Positions 50,233 to 60,087 of a stretch of DNA of 64,000 nucleotides are shown here, piece after piece (position 1 is the first letter of the stretch; every line of letters starts with the position of its first letter). The notes under the pieces were generated by a model. The model saw nothing but the letters and a program-made list of their open reading frames with translations, was not told the origin of the DNA and ran no database searches. The position numbers were made by a program, and so were the translations under genes. Location of the stretch: NCBI GenBank assembly GCA_965204655.1, contig OZ241998.1, positions 2,170,001-2,234,000 of the forward strand, given 5' to 3'. The stretch is from CATQHL01 sp965204655. GTDB lineage: Bacteria; Actinomycetota; Acidimicrobiia; Acidimicrobiales; CATQHL01.

Positions 50233-51915
50233 TTAGATATAATTTTCTGAGCTCAACTCGGAGGTTGTTTCTGAGTTACTTGCCCAGACTTCTTCCCAGT
50301 TGTTGAACGCTTCTACCATGTTTCCGAAGCCTGGTAATTGTGTGTCTACTATGGTGAAAATTTCTGCTTCGGCGTTGCCGCCGGCGAGCGTTCCGCGAGT
50401 TGCCCTTCCTACCATTTGGCTGTAGAGGACGAGCGACTTGGTGGGGCGGGCAATGACTTCTGCACTCGTCCGGGGAGCATCAAAACCGGTCGTCAGAACT
50501 CCGTAATTGCAGAGGATCATTGGATCGCCACTGCTGTATTTGTACTCGTTGATGAGACGCTGTCTTTCCTCTAGCCCGGTATTGTGACTGATAGAGCCTG
50601 CTTTCAGTCCGCGCGCTTGCAGAACTGTGGCTAGGAGTTTGGAGTGCTGCACTGTGGCGCTGAAGACCAGAATTCGTTCATGCCGACTAGCTAGTTCTTC
50701 TACAGTGTTCACTATGAGCATGTTTCTTTGCACATCTTCGGATAGAGAATTGAGAATTGATTCGGGGATGTCCAACGATTTTGCCAGGTAGCTGATTTGG
50801 GCGGAGCTTAACTCTTCGCCTTGTGAGTATGGAAGAGAATGGAAAATAGGTTTGGCCAAATATCCTTTATCGATCAAGTAGTCGACCGGACTGTCATAGT
50901 CTTGCGTTCTCAGAGTTACCTTGTTGTGATTGAAGAAAGCTGCCAGTTTTTCGTTCTCTTTGGGATCATTCCAGGTTCTTCCGGGTGTGGCAGTCAGTCC
51001 AAGTAAGCCAGCATCGTTTCTGTGGACGAGATAATCGAGGAGAAAACTATAGGTTTTGGCGATGGCTTGGTGTGCTTCGTCGATGATGACTAGTGAGGTT
51101 CGGTCTGCCAATCGGGTAATGAAATCGCTGTCTCTCTTAGTTCGTTCAAATAGTTTTGATAATCCAGCTACCAAGAAACCGTCTTTGACGTCCTGAATGG
51201 AAAGTTCTCGTTCTGCGCCCCAGTATCTATAAATATTTAGGTCACGATCTCCTAAGTACGACCATGCAATTTCGAATTCCTCAGCTGCCTGTTCGCATAG
51301 CTCTTCGCTGTAGGCAAGCCAAACCGCCACGCTTGGTTTCTTGTTGAGCAATTCGGAAGAGGCGATATGCATTGCGGTGCGTGTCTTGCCGGCTCCGGTC
51401 GGCATGTGAAGAACGACCCGGTTTTTGGCAGAAGATAATGTTGCGAGCACTTCCATCATTGCTTGATGCTGATGATCAAAAAGAGAGTATTTAGGTTTTA
51501 TGCAAGTGATGGCGGGAGTTTGGATAGTTGTTTCCGACTCTTTGACTCTTAAGTTAAAGAAGTCGAATATTTTTTGCTCTTTAGATGAATTTTTTTGAAT
51601 AGCAACTTTCTCTAAGACGATGTATGGGTCAGGTTGCGGAGAATTGGGGGCGATCAGATTAGCAAGAGAAGCGGCATCCTCTTGCCGCAGGGACTGCAAG
51701 AGGCTCTGGCGAATCTTCTTGTTTCTCAAAATCGATTCCGGTGAATGAAGTTGCAAGCAGAGGCGCTGCAGACTCGAAGGCAGCCCAAGATTCGGATCGA
51801 GCGCTCGAAGCAGGCGTACTGCATGCCCCCCGACTAGCTGCTGTATGTCTGTTTCATCGCATCTGGCCAGCAGTTCCTTGAAGTCCACGTTTCGTTCTGT
51901 GGTTGGTGTGGTCAT
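50233..51915 (-). CDS. Superfamily 2 DEAH-type helicase (restriction-subunit-like)
   Basis: 560 residues from ATG 51915, overlapping the sspD stop as ATGA. Motif I HMPTGAGKTRTAMHIAS (near 180), II LVIIDEAHQAIA (near 275), III GLTATPGRTW, and the C-terminal lobe with VFSATVQHSKLLATVL, NYGVLTTGFDAPRTS and QMVGRATRG (motif VI). This matches the SF2 family of type I/III restriction translocases and DISARM/Dnd-associated helicases. It likely scans DNA for the phosphorothioate mark or its absence and delivers it to the GHKL and PLD partners. A truncated copy of its 3' end is fused to sspB at 47118. Confidence 0.85.
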   Translation of the reverse strand: MTTPTTERNVDFKELLARCDETDIQQLVGGHAVRLLRALDPNLGLPSSLQRLCLQLHSPESILRNKKIRQSLLQSLRQEDAASLANLIAPNSPQPDPYIVLEKVAIQKNSSKEQKIFDFFNLRVKESETTIQTPAITCIKPKYSLFDHQHQAMMEVLATLSSAKNRVVLHMPTGAGKTRTAMHIASSELLNKKPSVAVWLAYSEELCEQAAEEFEIAWSYLGDRDLNIYRYWGAERELSIQDVKDGFLVAGLSKLFERTKRDSDFITRLADRTSLVIIDEAHQAIAKTYSFLLDYLVHRNDAGLLGLTATPGRTWNDPKENEKLAAFFNHNKVTLRTQDYDSPVDYLIDKGYLAKPIFHSLPYSQGEELSSAQISYLAKSLDIPESILNSLSEDVQRNMLIVNTVEELASRHERILVFSATVQHSKLLATVLQARGLKAGSISHNTGLEERQRLINEYKYSSGDPMILCNYGVLTTGFDAPRTSAEVIARPTKSLVLYSQMVGRATRGTLAGGNAEAEIFTIVDTQLPGFGNMVEAFNNWEEVWASNSETTSELSSENYI

Positions 51916-52763
51916 AGCGCGCACACCGTGCATTGCATGGAGTCGTCTTCTTCGTCTAGGAAGTCGGAAAGCGCATCTAGCAGGGTTAGGTTGGCTTTAG
52001 GGGCAGTGGAGGAGCGCGCCAGAGTGGCATCGCGGCGTTCGATGACGACCGGCTTTCTCGCTAGTAACTGGATGAGCGTTTCTCCTTGGGTCCAGGTGTA
52101 TGACCGTTCTTTCATCGCTTGAGCGCCGAAGTCGGCCTCCTCTCCGACACCGGCGTCCTGGAGCACCTTTTGCTCTATAGCCACGGCCTGTGCGTAGAGG
52201 TCGGGGTGTTTCTCGGAAAGGCCTATCCACTCCGTCTTGCGCTGGAAGAAACAGAAGTAGCAGCCTGAGCGCGTGCGCCACTCGTAGTAGTCCGGCAGCC
52301 CGATGCCGGCATCTTCCAGGATGCGGATGACGCCGTCGTGATTGATCCCGTCTTCCTTGAACGGGAAGCGGGTCGTCAAGTTTTGCTTGGTGGAGATGTG
52401 CCCTTTGCGGTTCTGTTCGTCGGCTCTGATTGCCACGTAGGAGACCGTCTCGTCGTCGCCTACCCAGTCTTCAATGGGCTTGATCTTGAGATGCCTCGTG
52501 CACCAGCGCATCTGCGGGGACGGCAGCGTGCCGCGGAACATCTTGAAGTAATGGTCGAAGTCCCGCTCGGCGTTCAGGTAGTGGATTGGCTTGCCCAGGA
52601 TCGCATCTAGGCGGGTCAGGTATTCGTAGGTTTCGGGGAGTTCTGCGCCCGTGTCGCAGAAGAAGTACTCCATCTGCGGCACGCGGTCTCGTAAGTAGAC
52701 GGCGAGAGCGCTGGAATCTTTGCCCCCGGAGATGCCGCAGATGTGGCGTGTTGGTTTAAGCAC
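51912..52763 (-). CDS. sspD: Phosphorothioation protein SspD (PAPS-reductase/ATP-pyrophosphatase-like)
   Basis: 283 residues from GTG 52763, which overlaps the sspC stop by 8 nt; the open frame to 52868 is antisense-like sequence of sspC. PP-loop CGISGGKDSSALAVYL at the N-terminus, FFCDTGAELPETYEYL, MRWCTRHLKIKPIEDW, IRADEQNRKG and RSGCYFCFFQRKTEW (CxxC) are the DndC/SspD/PAPS-reductase set that activates DNA backbone oxygen for sulfur exchange. A C-terminal CTVCAL adds a second CxxC that is kept in a remnant copy. Downstream the helicase is coupled by an ATGA overlap. SspD acts with SspA, B and C to place sulfur on one strand. Confidence 0.85.
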   Translation of the reverse strand: MLKPTRHICGISGGKDSSALAVYLRDRVPQMEYFFCDTGAELPETYEYLTRLDAILGKPIHYLNAERDFDHYFKMFRGTLPSPQMRWCTRHLKIKPIEDWVGDDETVSYVAIRADEQNRKGHISTKQNLTTRFPFKEDGINHDGVIRILEDAGIGLPDYYEWRTRSGCYFCFFQRKTEWIGLSEKHPDLYAQAVAIEQKVLQDAGVGEEADFGAQAMKERSYTWTQGETLIQLLARKPVVIERRDATLARSSTAPKANLTLLDALSDFLDEEDDSMQCTVCAL

Positions 52764-55700
52764 TGCCCGCCCCCGCTGCGGCGAGTTCTCTCCGCTCTGA
52801 GATCTCCGAGCTCCCGTCGTGGGGGAAAAGCCGCTCGGCCAGCACGCACAACAGGGAGTGCTGGGCATGCTCTACACCGTCGGGCGAATCGCTGAGGCCG
52901 GCCAGCTCCAGCGCCTGATTCAGGATGTCTTCGTAAAGATCTTTCTGCTTCCCGTCGACGCCGAGCAGGCGAACCACCTCACTGCCGTCAGGTCGGGTGA
53001 GGGTCAAGCGCATAGCGTCGAACGGCCCCCCGCCGCTGGCCTTGCTCTCAGCGTGCAGGGCAGCGAGGCGGTGGAAGGCGTCGACCCGCTGAGGCAACTC
53101 GACCTCAAAGCGTCGGAGATCTTGGTCGTTCCACTCCGACGGGGCCTTTCCGGAAATGACCGCGGCGATCCGCCTGATCCAGTTTCTGTCCCTCTCGCTC
53201 CAGCCGCCCTCGCTCCCGCTCTCTTGGCCAGCGACCTGGCCACCGACCGCGCTGACGCTGTTGTTCCAGCCGCTCCCGTCGCCCGCGTCTCCTGCTAGGG
53301 CGATCACGAACGCTCGGGTCTCAGGGTTCAGGACCTCCCCGCTCACGGCGGCGGCCAGCCCGGCTGCGGTTCTGCGGGAGGCAGCGCCGCACTTGGAGAG
53401 GAGCAGGTCGGTCAGCCTGCGAAGGAGGTCGTCGAAATGGGAAGTGAGCTCGTCGAGAGCAGCGCTGAGCCTCTCGGCGTAGTCGCGGCGCGCCTTGTAG
53501 GTCTTTCTGTCGGGGCGTACTTCCCAGAAGCCGAGCGCTTCGGGAAGCGCTTTGAACAGCAACTCATCCGGCTCGCGGGCAGTGGCTAGCGCTTCCCGTA
53601 CCTGCAGGGCGTCGCTGCTCAGGTGCTCAGTCTTCAGGGTGTGATTGGGCAGCCGACGGAAACGAGAGAGTATCTCAATTACCACGGCGAGCACGTTGCC
53701 CACCCGCCGCCGGGACGAGCGTGAGTTCACTCCGAGTTCTTTGCCGAGCGCCTCCACGACCGCTCGGCGCGCCCCGTCGGTGTTGGCGAAGTGTCTGACG
53801 GAGAAATGGTCGGGGTTGCGCGTCAGGCGTTCGGTCAGTTCGGCGGTGAGTTCCGGCTTGAAGGTGTGGAGTTCGTATAGGGCGACGTCTTCGGCGTGTG
53901 CCAGCAGACTGGCCGTGAGAAGAAGGGGGATCACCCCGGCTTTCATCCCGATGGGAGGGGCTTGCAGCGCTTCGGCGATGTGCGCAACTTCCACGCGGTG
54001 GTGCTTGGCTTGCTGGAAGTGGCTTTCCACGACCTTCCAGGCGGGCATGAGGCTGCTCTCCTCTGAGGGTTCGCTGAAGGCCGGAGCACCTTCTGCGGCG
54101 GGGGAGCGATGGAGTCCGGTGCTGGCAAGAAATGACCTGTACATGGCCACCTCCGGCCCGTACCCGGTGAGCCCAAGGTGCGGCTCGCTCGGACGGGTGA
54201 TCATGGCTTCGAGCAGCAGACGGCGAGCCTTGGCGGCCTGGGTGGTGAGGGCGCTGCGGTTCGACATCTCGTTTCCGGCCTTCGGCGTGTCGGGGTAAGC
54301 AATGTCGGCGGCCTGGGAGATGGCGGCGCTGCCGCGTCCGCCCGGAAGCCACCTCGGGCCTTGAGCTTCCAGCAGCGCCCAGCGGCACTCTTCGCTCTCA
54401 AAGGCGGCAACCACCTCTTCCTCCAGGGAGGCTTCGGCTTGATAGAGGAGTTCCCCCACTTCGCGGCGGGCGACCCAGTCGCCGGAGATGTCCTCGTCGT
54501 CTGCCAAGGCGGCGATGGCGGCCGCTTCTCGGGCGGCTGCCTCGAGCGCTGAGTGGTCATTGGGCACGGCCGCTACGACCGGCTTGGCGCCGCGCCCGGC
54601 GCTGCTCTCGTTCTCTGCTGTCGGCGGCGTTAGCAGCGGCGGCGCCGATCCCAGCACCAGCAGGACTTCCCCGTCGTAAGGGGAGTTGGCTGCGAGCGGT
54701 TCTACCGGCTCGACGTCATCCACGTAGCGGCGGGCGAACACCCTCAGGAGGTTGGATTCAGCGCTGTGACGGGCGGCGAGGACAGCCCGAGGGGCGGCGG
54801 TTCTTGCGAGGATCTGAGCCAGCGGAAGGTCACGCAGCGTCCTGCGTTCGGTTTCGAGTTTCAGTCGTATGTCGATGTCGCTGCCTTGCCAGATCCGATA
54901 TTCGTCGGCGAACTCGCGGTACGTGACTATTCCGGCTGCTTCCAGTTGTTCAAGGACGGCGTCGGCGTCGGCGTCAAGGAGGCGGAGGAGGGCAGCCGAG
55001 GCTCGCAGCGTCCCGCCGGCAGCCACCAGGTTGAGCAGGGCTACGGACTTTGCGAGCTTGCTTTGCTGGGAGGTGAGGCCGTGCGTGTCGGCGAGGCGGG
55101 CTGCGACTTCCGCCCAGCGGGCGTTCTGCCCTGAGGCGCTGTCGACGAAGTAGTCGTAGACGGCGTCGAGGCCGATGCTGGGCAGCCCCCGCTGCGGAAG
55201 TGGGGTGTTTGCTAGGAAAGCAGGGACGCTCGCCGCCCCCGATCCGGAGAGGAAGGAGAAGAGGGATCGTTCGTGCTGCCCGTAGCGGCTGCAGAGTTCC
55301 GGCAGGACGAGGGCGGAGAGCGGATGCAGCGGGTAACAGGAGGCTGTGACAGCGGGATCTGACAGGTCGCTCACGCCCAGAGGCCGCATTTCCTCCGCCC
55401 GCCGGCGCGCCCAGCGGGAGATCCGCCGGGATATCGCAGGGGAGGGCTTGAACGCCGCCCCGATCAGGGCGCGGGTCTGTGCCGGGGACTCCACGTGGGC
55501 GACGTCTTCAAAGCGTCCTTGCACCTTCGCCCACTCCCGGCGCGTACGGACGTCGGTCTCGGAGAGGTAGTCCTCGAAGGATCGGTGTTGAAGGGTGATC
55601 AGGAAGATGGGCAGTCCAGCTCCCTGTCCGGCTTCCGCTAATTGTTGCAGGAGGTAAGGGTCGTTGTTTCTTCCGCTCCCGATGGCCTCGAGGTTCTTGC

Positions 55701-56348
55701 CGAACTCGTCGAGTATCAGGATCAGCGGAGCGCGTTCAGCCAGGGATTGAGCTAACTCCAGCAGAGCGGACGGGCTTACGCCTTGCCCGGAAAGCGCTCT
55801 CGGACTAGCAGGAGTGTTTAGAAGTTGGGGGGAATTATGGAATGAGGGGGGGGGGGGGGGTCTTTTTCGCGGAATGATTCCGATTTGGCGAAACTAGAGG
55901 TGCTTGTAGCCGATTCCAGCGCCCGGGCGACGGTCGTTTGGATTGCTTCAAGATCACCTGTGGCTTGACCGACGAAAAAGCCCCGCTTCACCGTTCCGTA
56001 GCGCTCGTGAGCCTGCTCGATCTTCGAGCGAACCGCCTCGGACGCCTCTCCGATCAGCCGCAGGGCGAGGGATCGCTCGGGCAAATTCTTGCTGAAAGCG
56101 GCGCTGGTCAGCAGGGCGAGAGACGACTTGCCGGAGCCGTACGGGCCGGTCAAAGACCAAGCTCCGCCAGCGCGCCCCTCTGCGGCGGCAGAGGAGATTC
56201 GTTCTAGGAAGTCGAGCGCCCGAGCGGTTACCACGTAGCCCTCTAGCGCTTCGGGTCGGGCGGCGTCGCGCTCGAGATTGGCCGAGCGGGCGTAACGGGG
56301 GGAAACCCGGACAAACTCGGCCAACACGCTCACGCTCTCGCTCCGCAT
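52756..56348 (-). CDS. sspC: Phosphorothioation ATPase SspC, split by a 15-G homopolymer (out of frame as read)
   Basis: Two frames make one protein of about 1197 residues. 56348-55818: SspC N-terminus with Walker A SLTGPYGSGKSSLALLTSAAF, ending in a stop soon after the tract. 55845-52756, in another frame: PLILILDEFGKNLEA (Walker B, near residue 207), FLITLQHRSFEDYLSE, then the long helical body (LHPLSALVLPELCSRYGQHERS, AARHSAESNLLRVF, DIAYPDTPKAGNEMSN). With 16 or 13 bases instead of 15 in the tract (55846-55860) the frame is continuous. Either this is a phase-variable gene in the OFF state or the homopolymer was misread. Walker A and B lie on opposite sides, so the frame matters for all ATPase function. 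Start overlaps sspB by 19 nt; end overlaps sspD by 8 nt. Confidence 0.82.
55846..55860. repeat. Homopolymer tract G15 inside sspC (candidate contingency tract)
   Basis: Fifteen consecutive G on the plus strand (C on the coding strand). The reading frame before it ends 28 nt downstream at 55818; adding one base or removing two joins it to the rest of the gene. No comparable tract occurs elsewhere in the window. Confidence 0.9.
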
Positions 56349-57430
56349 TCGAGCAGGGCGGTGTCGTGGAGTTGACGTAGGTTGCCGTTCGGCTCTCGCA
56401 CTATCCCCAGTTCTTCTAGAAGGTCGTCGTGGATCGGAAGGTCTCCCGCGGGGCCGGCCACCCCGCCGGCCTCGCGCTTGCCGTAGTAGTCCCCGAGGAT
56501 GTCCTCGGCCAGCGTCGGGAGCGGTTTCGACCAGGAGAGGAAAGGCGAGCCGACCGATGCGCCCAGGTTCAGGCCGGGGGTTGCTTCCACGGCCGGCTCC
56601 AGGGCAGCGAGGAGTTCGCCTTCCGACAGCCTGAAAACCTTGCCCGGCCAGCCCGGCTCTCCGGCGAGACGGCTGATCGGCACCATCCCGGTGTGGGAGT
56701 CTGCGCGGTCGCCCCCCTCTATGGAGTTCTTTCGGAGGACACAGTCCAGAGATGCGAAGGCGAGCACCGACGACGACAGCGACGACTTGACCCCGGCGAA
56801 GCGGAGGCGGTCGGTCACGGACGAACGGGTGATGAGGCGCAGTTGACGCAGCGGGCAGTCAAGCAGGTCGTCGATGCCGGAGCGGCTTGAGGCTTTGAGG
56901 GACGCAGGGCCGTAGGTGCGCAGCAGAGCCGAGACGTCCTTCTTAATGGAGGTGGCTTTGGGCGTTTTCCACTCCGGGGCTGCTTCCAAGCCGATCTCCG
57001 CCAGCGTTTCCAACTCTTCTTCTGTGAACTCTCCTGTGTTTCCTTCGTTGAAGGCCAGCCACCAGACCGGCAGCCGGCAAGGAGGAGCCAGCAGCCGCCA
57101 GTGCAGGAGCCAGAGAGTGCCTGGGTCTTCCATGAAGGGGTCACAGCCGGACTCGCCGAAGAGTGCGTGGCCGAACCTGGTGGGGAGCGTCGCGGGCGAC
57201 CGCGGGGAAGGAGAGTTTGGGTCTTCGGTGAGGATCTTCGCCGCCAAACCCCAGAAGCGGATAGAGCGCACCATGTTTTTGCCGACGCCCATGCGGACGG
57301 GGGCGTCCTCGGCGGCGAAGACCGCCGGATCCTCCGCCGCGGCCTCATAAGCCTTGCGGAACCACCCGTAGCGGGGGTGGAAGGTCTCGTGCCGGGCGAA
57401 CGTGGGCGTCGCCGCTTCGACTAGGCGCAA
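56330..57430 (-). CDS. sspB: Phosphorothioation protein SspB (DUF4007)
   Basis: 366 residues from a TTG start with AGAGGTG 7 nt upstream; the remnant copies start at the same place with ATG and GTG. N-terminal DUF4007 signature FHPRYGWFRKAYEAAAEDPAVF, VRMGVGKNMVRSIRFWGLAAKI (near 20-67), LWLLHWRLLAPPCRLPVWW and a C-terminal half with GKVFRLSEGELLAAL and LSWSKPLPTLAEDILGDYY. In the Ssp system SspB is the sequence-specific nicking/DNA-handling subunit. 103 nt after sspA, 19-nt overlap with sspC. Two broken paralogues (42823 and 47277) prove past duplication. Confidence 0.85.
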   Translation of the reverse strand: MRLVEAATPTFARHETFHPRYGWFRKAYEAAAEDPAVFAAEDAPVRMGVGKNMVRSIRFWGLAAKILTEDPNSPSPRSPATLPTRFGHALFGESGCDPFMEDPGTLWLLHWRLLAPPCRLPVWWLAFNEGNTGEFTEEELETLAEIGLEAAPEWKTPKATSIKKDVSALLRTYGPASLKASSRSGIDDLLDCPLRQLRLITRSSVTDRLRFAGVKSSLSSSVLAFASLDCVLRKNSIEGGDRADSHTGMVPISRLAGEPGWPGKVFRLSEGELLAALEPAVEATPGLNLGASVGSPFLSWSKPLPTLAEDILGDYYGKREAGGVAGPAGDLPIHDDLLEELGIVREPNGNLRQLHDTALLECGARA

Positions 57431-57533
57431 ATCAGAGCACCTCTTTCATGCCATCCAAGTTAGTAAAGGGGTGCGACAACTTGAGGCATTGCCATTTCGC
57501 TGGGAGTGGATCACTTCGTTTTGAAGAGACATT

Positions 57534-58682
57534 TCAGGTCATTTCACGCACGAACTGCACTGCTTCTACGATCCTCTTGACGGCCAGTTCGACGTCCTCC
57601 GGCGTGGTGAAGCGTCCCAGACTGAAGCGCAAGGACTCATAGGAGGCCTGTTCGTCGAGACCCATCGCCATCAGCACGGCGGAAGGCTCGGGCGACCCCG
57701 AGCTGCAGGCGCTTCCCAGAGAGACGGCGACCGGATTGAGGTTGGCGGCCACGGCCTCGGCGTCGGCTCCGGCGAATCGGATGTTTGCCGTGTTGGGAAG
57801 CCGGTTGGAGACGTCGCCGTTCTGAGTCACCCCATCCAGTCTCTGTGCCAGTTCGCCCGTGAGCCTGTCCCTGAGGTCGGCTACCCGCGTCGATTCGGCT
57901 TCCCGCTCCGCCTCGGCGATTTCGCTCGCCGCCCCGAAGCCCGCGGCGCCCGCTACGTTCAAGGAACCCGACCGCAGGCCGCGCTCCTGCCCTCCTCCGT
58001 GGATGACGGGGGAGAGTTTCCGCAGCGCTGCTCGTGATCCGGCCAGGGCGCCCACCCCTCCAGGGCCGCAGATTTTGTGGGAACTCAGCGACACTAGGTC
58101 GACGCCCGCTTCGGAGAGGTCGAAGCGAAGCCGCCCGACGTGCTGGGTTGCGTCGCAGTGGAAGAGGGCGCCGACGGAGTGCGCCCTCTCGGAGATTTCT
58201 GGCAGCGGATTGAGGACGCCCGTCTCGCTGTTGGCGGCCATCACCGAGACGACCAGCACGTCGTCGTCAAGCATCTCCTCGAGAGCCTCGAGGTTCACGC
58301 TGCCGCTTGGATGGACGGGGATCAGGTCGAGTTTGGCTTGCGTCCCCGAGGCCAGCCGGTCGGCGGCCTTCCTCACCGAGGCGTGCTCTACGGCGGAGAT
58401 CAGCAGCCTTCGGCGTTCGGGTGCGGCTGCTTCCACGATCCCGCATAGGGCCAGATTGTTGGCTTCGGTGGCACCCGACGTGAAGAGCACACCCCCGGGA
58501 GAAGCCCCCAGCAACCCAGCCACCTGTTCACGAGCGGTTTCCACGACGGACGCCTGGCTGCGCCCGTATGCGTGCGAGGAGGAGGCGTTGCCGATTCCTT
58601 GGGTGAGATTGGCGTATACGACCTCGGCTACCCGCGGGTCGACCGGGGCGGAGGCGTTGTAATCCAAGTACACCTTTCTCAT
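57534..58682 (-). CDS. sspA: Cysteine desulfurase (SspA/DndA/IscS-like)
   Basis: 382 residues, full length for class V aminotransferase-fold desulfurases. N-terminus VYLDYNASAPVDPRV, PLP lysine in SLSSHKICGPGGVGAL (near 202), HCDATQHVGRL, and the catalytic cysteine loop SLGSACSSGSPEPSAVLMAMG (near 325). It supplies persulfide sulfur to SspD. Because it heads the sspBCD genes with the same orientation it is assigned as SspA, but it could also serve Fe-S or tRNA sulfur metabolism as IscS does. Divergent from a DNA methyltransferase gene (102 nt between starts). Confidence 0.85.
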   Translation of the reverse strand: MRKVYLDYNASAPVDPRVAEVVYANLTQGIGNASSSHAYGRSQASVVETAREQVAGLLGASPGGVLFTSGATEANNLALCGIVEAAAPERRRLLISAVEHASVRKAADRLASGTQAKLDLIPVHPSGSVNLEALEEMLDDDVLVVSVMAANSETGVLNPLPEISERAHSVGALFHCDATQHVGRLRFDLSEAGVDLVSLSSHKICGPGGVGALAGSRAALRKLSPVIHGGGQERGLRSGSLNVAGAAGFGAASEIAEAEREAESTRVADLRDRLTGELAQRLDGVTQNGDVSNRLPNTANIRFAGADAEAVAANLNPVAVSLGSACSSGSPEPSAVLMAMGLDEQASYESLRFSLGRFTTPEDVELAVKRIVEAVQFVREMT

Positions 58683-58784
58683 GGGCGCGACTATAGAAGA
58701 AGGATGCGACGGGAAAGGCGTTGCTCACCTCGGCTGCCGAATAGCGTGAATGGAGTGCCTGAGCGGGCGGCGGAGGTTGGCGGC

Positions 58785-60068
58785 ATGAGCGGAGCGACGC
58801 AGCGGTGGCTCATGGAGACCCCTCTGGTTGAGCGCAAACGCCTCGGGCAGTACATGACGCCGGAGATCTTGCGCGAAAAGCTGCTAGACCGATGCGAACT
58901 CTTTGCTGGCATGCGGGTGCTGGATCCGGGGGTCGGCACGGGAGAGTTTCTCAAGTCTGTCTCAGCGCGCCAGCCGCAGGCGGAAACGCATGGGTGGGAC
59001 GTCGATCCTAAGGTGCTGGCGGCGGCGTCGGCGAACGCCCCTCTGTCGAGGCTGGCGGTACGTTCTGCGCTCGAGGAGTTCGACGTCGAACCGTTCGATC
59101 TTGTGATCGGCAACCCGCCCTACTTCGAGTTCAAGGCGTCTCCTGAGATGCGCCGACGCTTTGCCGGCGTGATTGCGGGGCGGGTGAACGTCTTTGCTTT
59201 GTTTTTTCAGGTTGGGCTAGAGGCGCTGCGGGCGGGCGGGCAGTTGGCCTACGTGGTTCCTCCTTCCATGAACAGCGGGGCGTACTTCGAGCCGTTGCGC
59301 AGATACCTTCTGGAACGGGCGGAGATCGAGTTCCTGGAGATACAGCGCCACCAAGGTCTTTTTGCTGGAGCGCAGACTCCAGTGCAGCTGTTGGTGCTGC
59401 GGAAGTTCGGAGAGAGATCCCCAGCGAGCGTCGACGATCGGGGGCAGGGCGCCCGGGGGCAGCGGCCGAGGGCGCTGCGGAAATCTGGCAGACGAGAACC
59501 CCTAGGCGGACGGCGGCACGCTTTCGTGCGGGAGAGTGCTGGATTTTCCCGGGTGCTCTTCTTGGAGAACCCTGCTGAAGCGCTTTCGGCGTTCGACGGG
59601 CGCCGGAGTCTCTACGAGCTTGGATACGAAGCGGTCACGGGGACGGTCGTGTGGAATCAGCACCGCAAGAAACTAAGGCGAGCGTCCACCAACGGCGAGG
59701 TTCCTCTCATTTGGTCGCACAACATCAACGACGGACTCCGTCTGTCCTCCGACCACAGGCGCCCTCAGTACATCGAGACCGACAAGTCCACCCTCAGCGG
59801 CCCGGCCATTGTGGTCAACCGCGTCGTGGGGGCGGTCGGTTCAGGCGAACTGCGGTGTGCTCTCGTGGGGGAGGGGATGAGGTTCTTGGCTGAGAACCAT
59901 GTGAACGTGATCATGCGGCGCGAAGACCTAGAACCCCTCATTGGCTGGGGGAGACTGCTGCAAGGACTTCAGGCCGAGAAAACCGCCGGTTTCGCCCGCC
60001 TCGTGACTGGCAACACCCAGATTTCAGCAACTGAACTCACGCACCTGCTGCCTATTGCCACTCCATAG
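58785..60068 (+). CDS. DNA adenine methyltransferase (Eco57I/HsdM-like class I)
   Basis: 427 residues from ATG 58785 (the open frame reaches 58572, antisense to sspA). ERKRLGQYMTPEILREKLLDRC, motif I VLDPGVGTGEFLKSV (near 48), motif IV VIGNPPYFEFKASP (near 107), and GQLAYVVPPSMNSGAYFEPLRRYLLE; the C-terminal part resembles a target-recognition domain (IWSHNINDGLRLS, SGPAIVVNRVVG). NPPY indicates N6-adenine methylation. No restriction enzyme gene is adjacent; it could be an orphan or a protective partner within the island. The Arg/Gly-rich stretch near 215-250 looks like a species-specific insertion. Confidence 0.82.
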   Translation: MSGATQRWLMETPLVERKRLGQYMTPEILREKLLDRCELFAGMRVLDPGVGTGEFLKSVSARQPQAETHGWDVDPKVLAAASANAPLSRLAVRSALEEFDVEPFDLVIGNPPYFEFKASPEMRRRFAGVIAGRVNVFALFFQVGLEALRAGGQLAYVVPPSMNSGAYFEPLRRYLLERAEIEFLEIQRHQGLFAGAQTPVQLLVLRKFGERSPASVDDRGQGARGQRPRALRKSGRREPLGGRRHAFVRESAGFSRVLFLENPAEALSAFDGRRSLYELGYEAVTGTVVWNQHRKKLRRASTNGEVPLIWSHNINDGLRLSSDHRRPQYIETDKSTLSGPAIVVNRVVGAVGSGELRCALVGEGMRFLAENHVNVIMRREDLEPLIGWGRLLQGLQAEKTAGFARLVTGNTQISATELTHLLPIATP

Positions 60069-60087
60069 AACTCGCACTCGGCGCTGC

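Noticed and set aside
52764..52868. 35-residue N-terminal extension of sspD
   Set aside because: It is antisense-like sequence within sspC; the PP-loop begins directly after GTG 52763.
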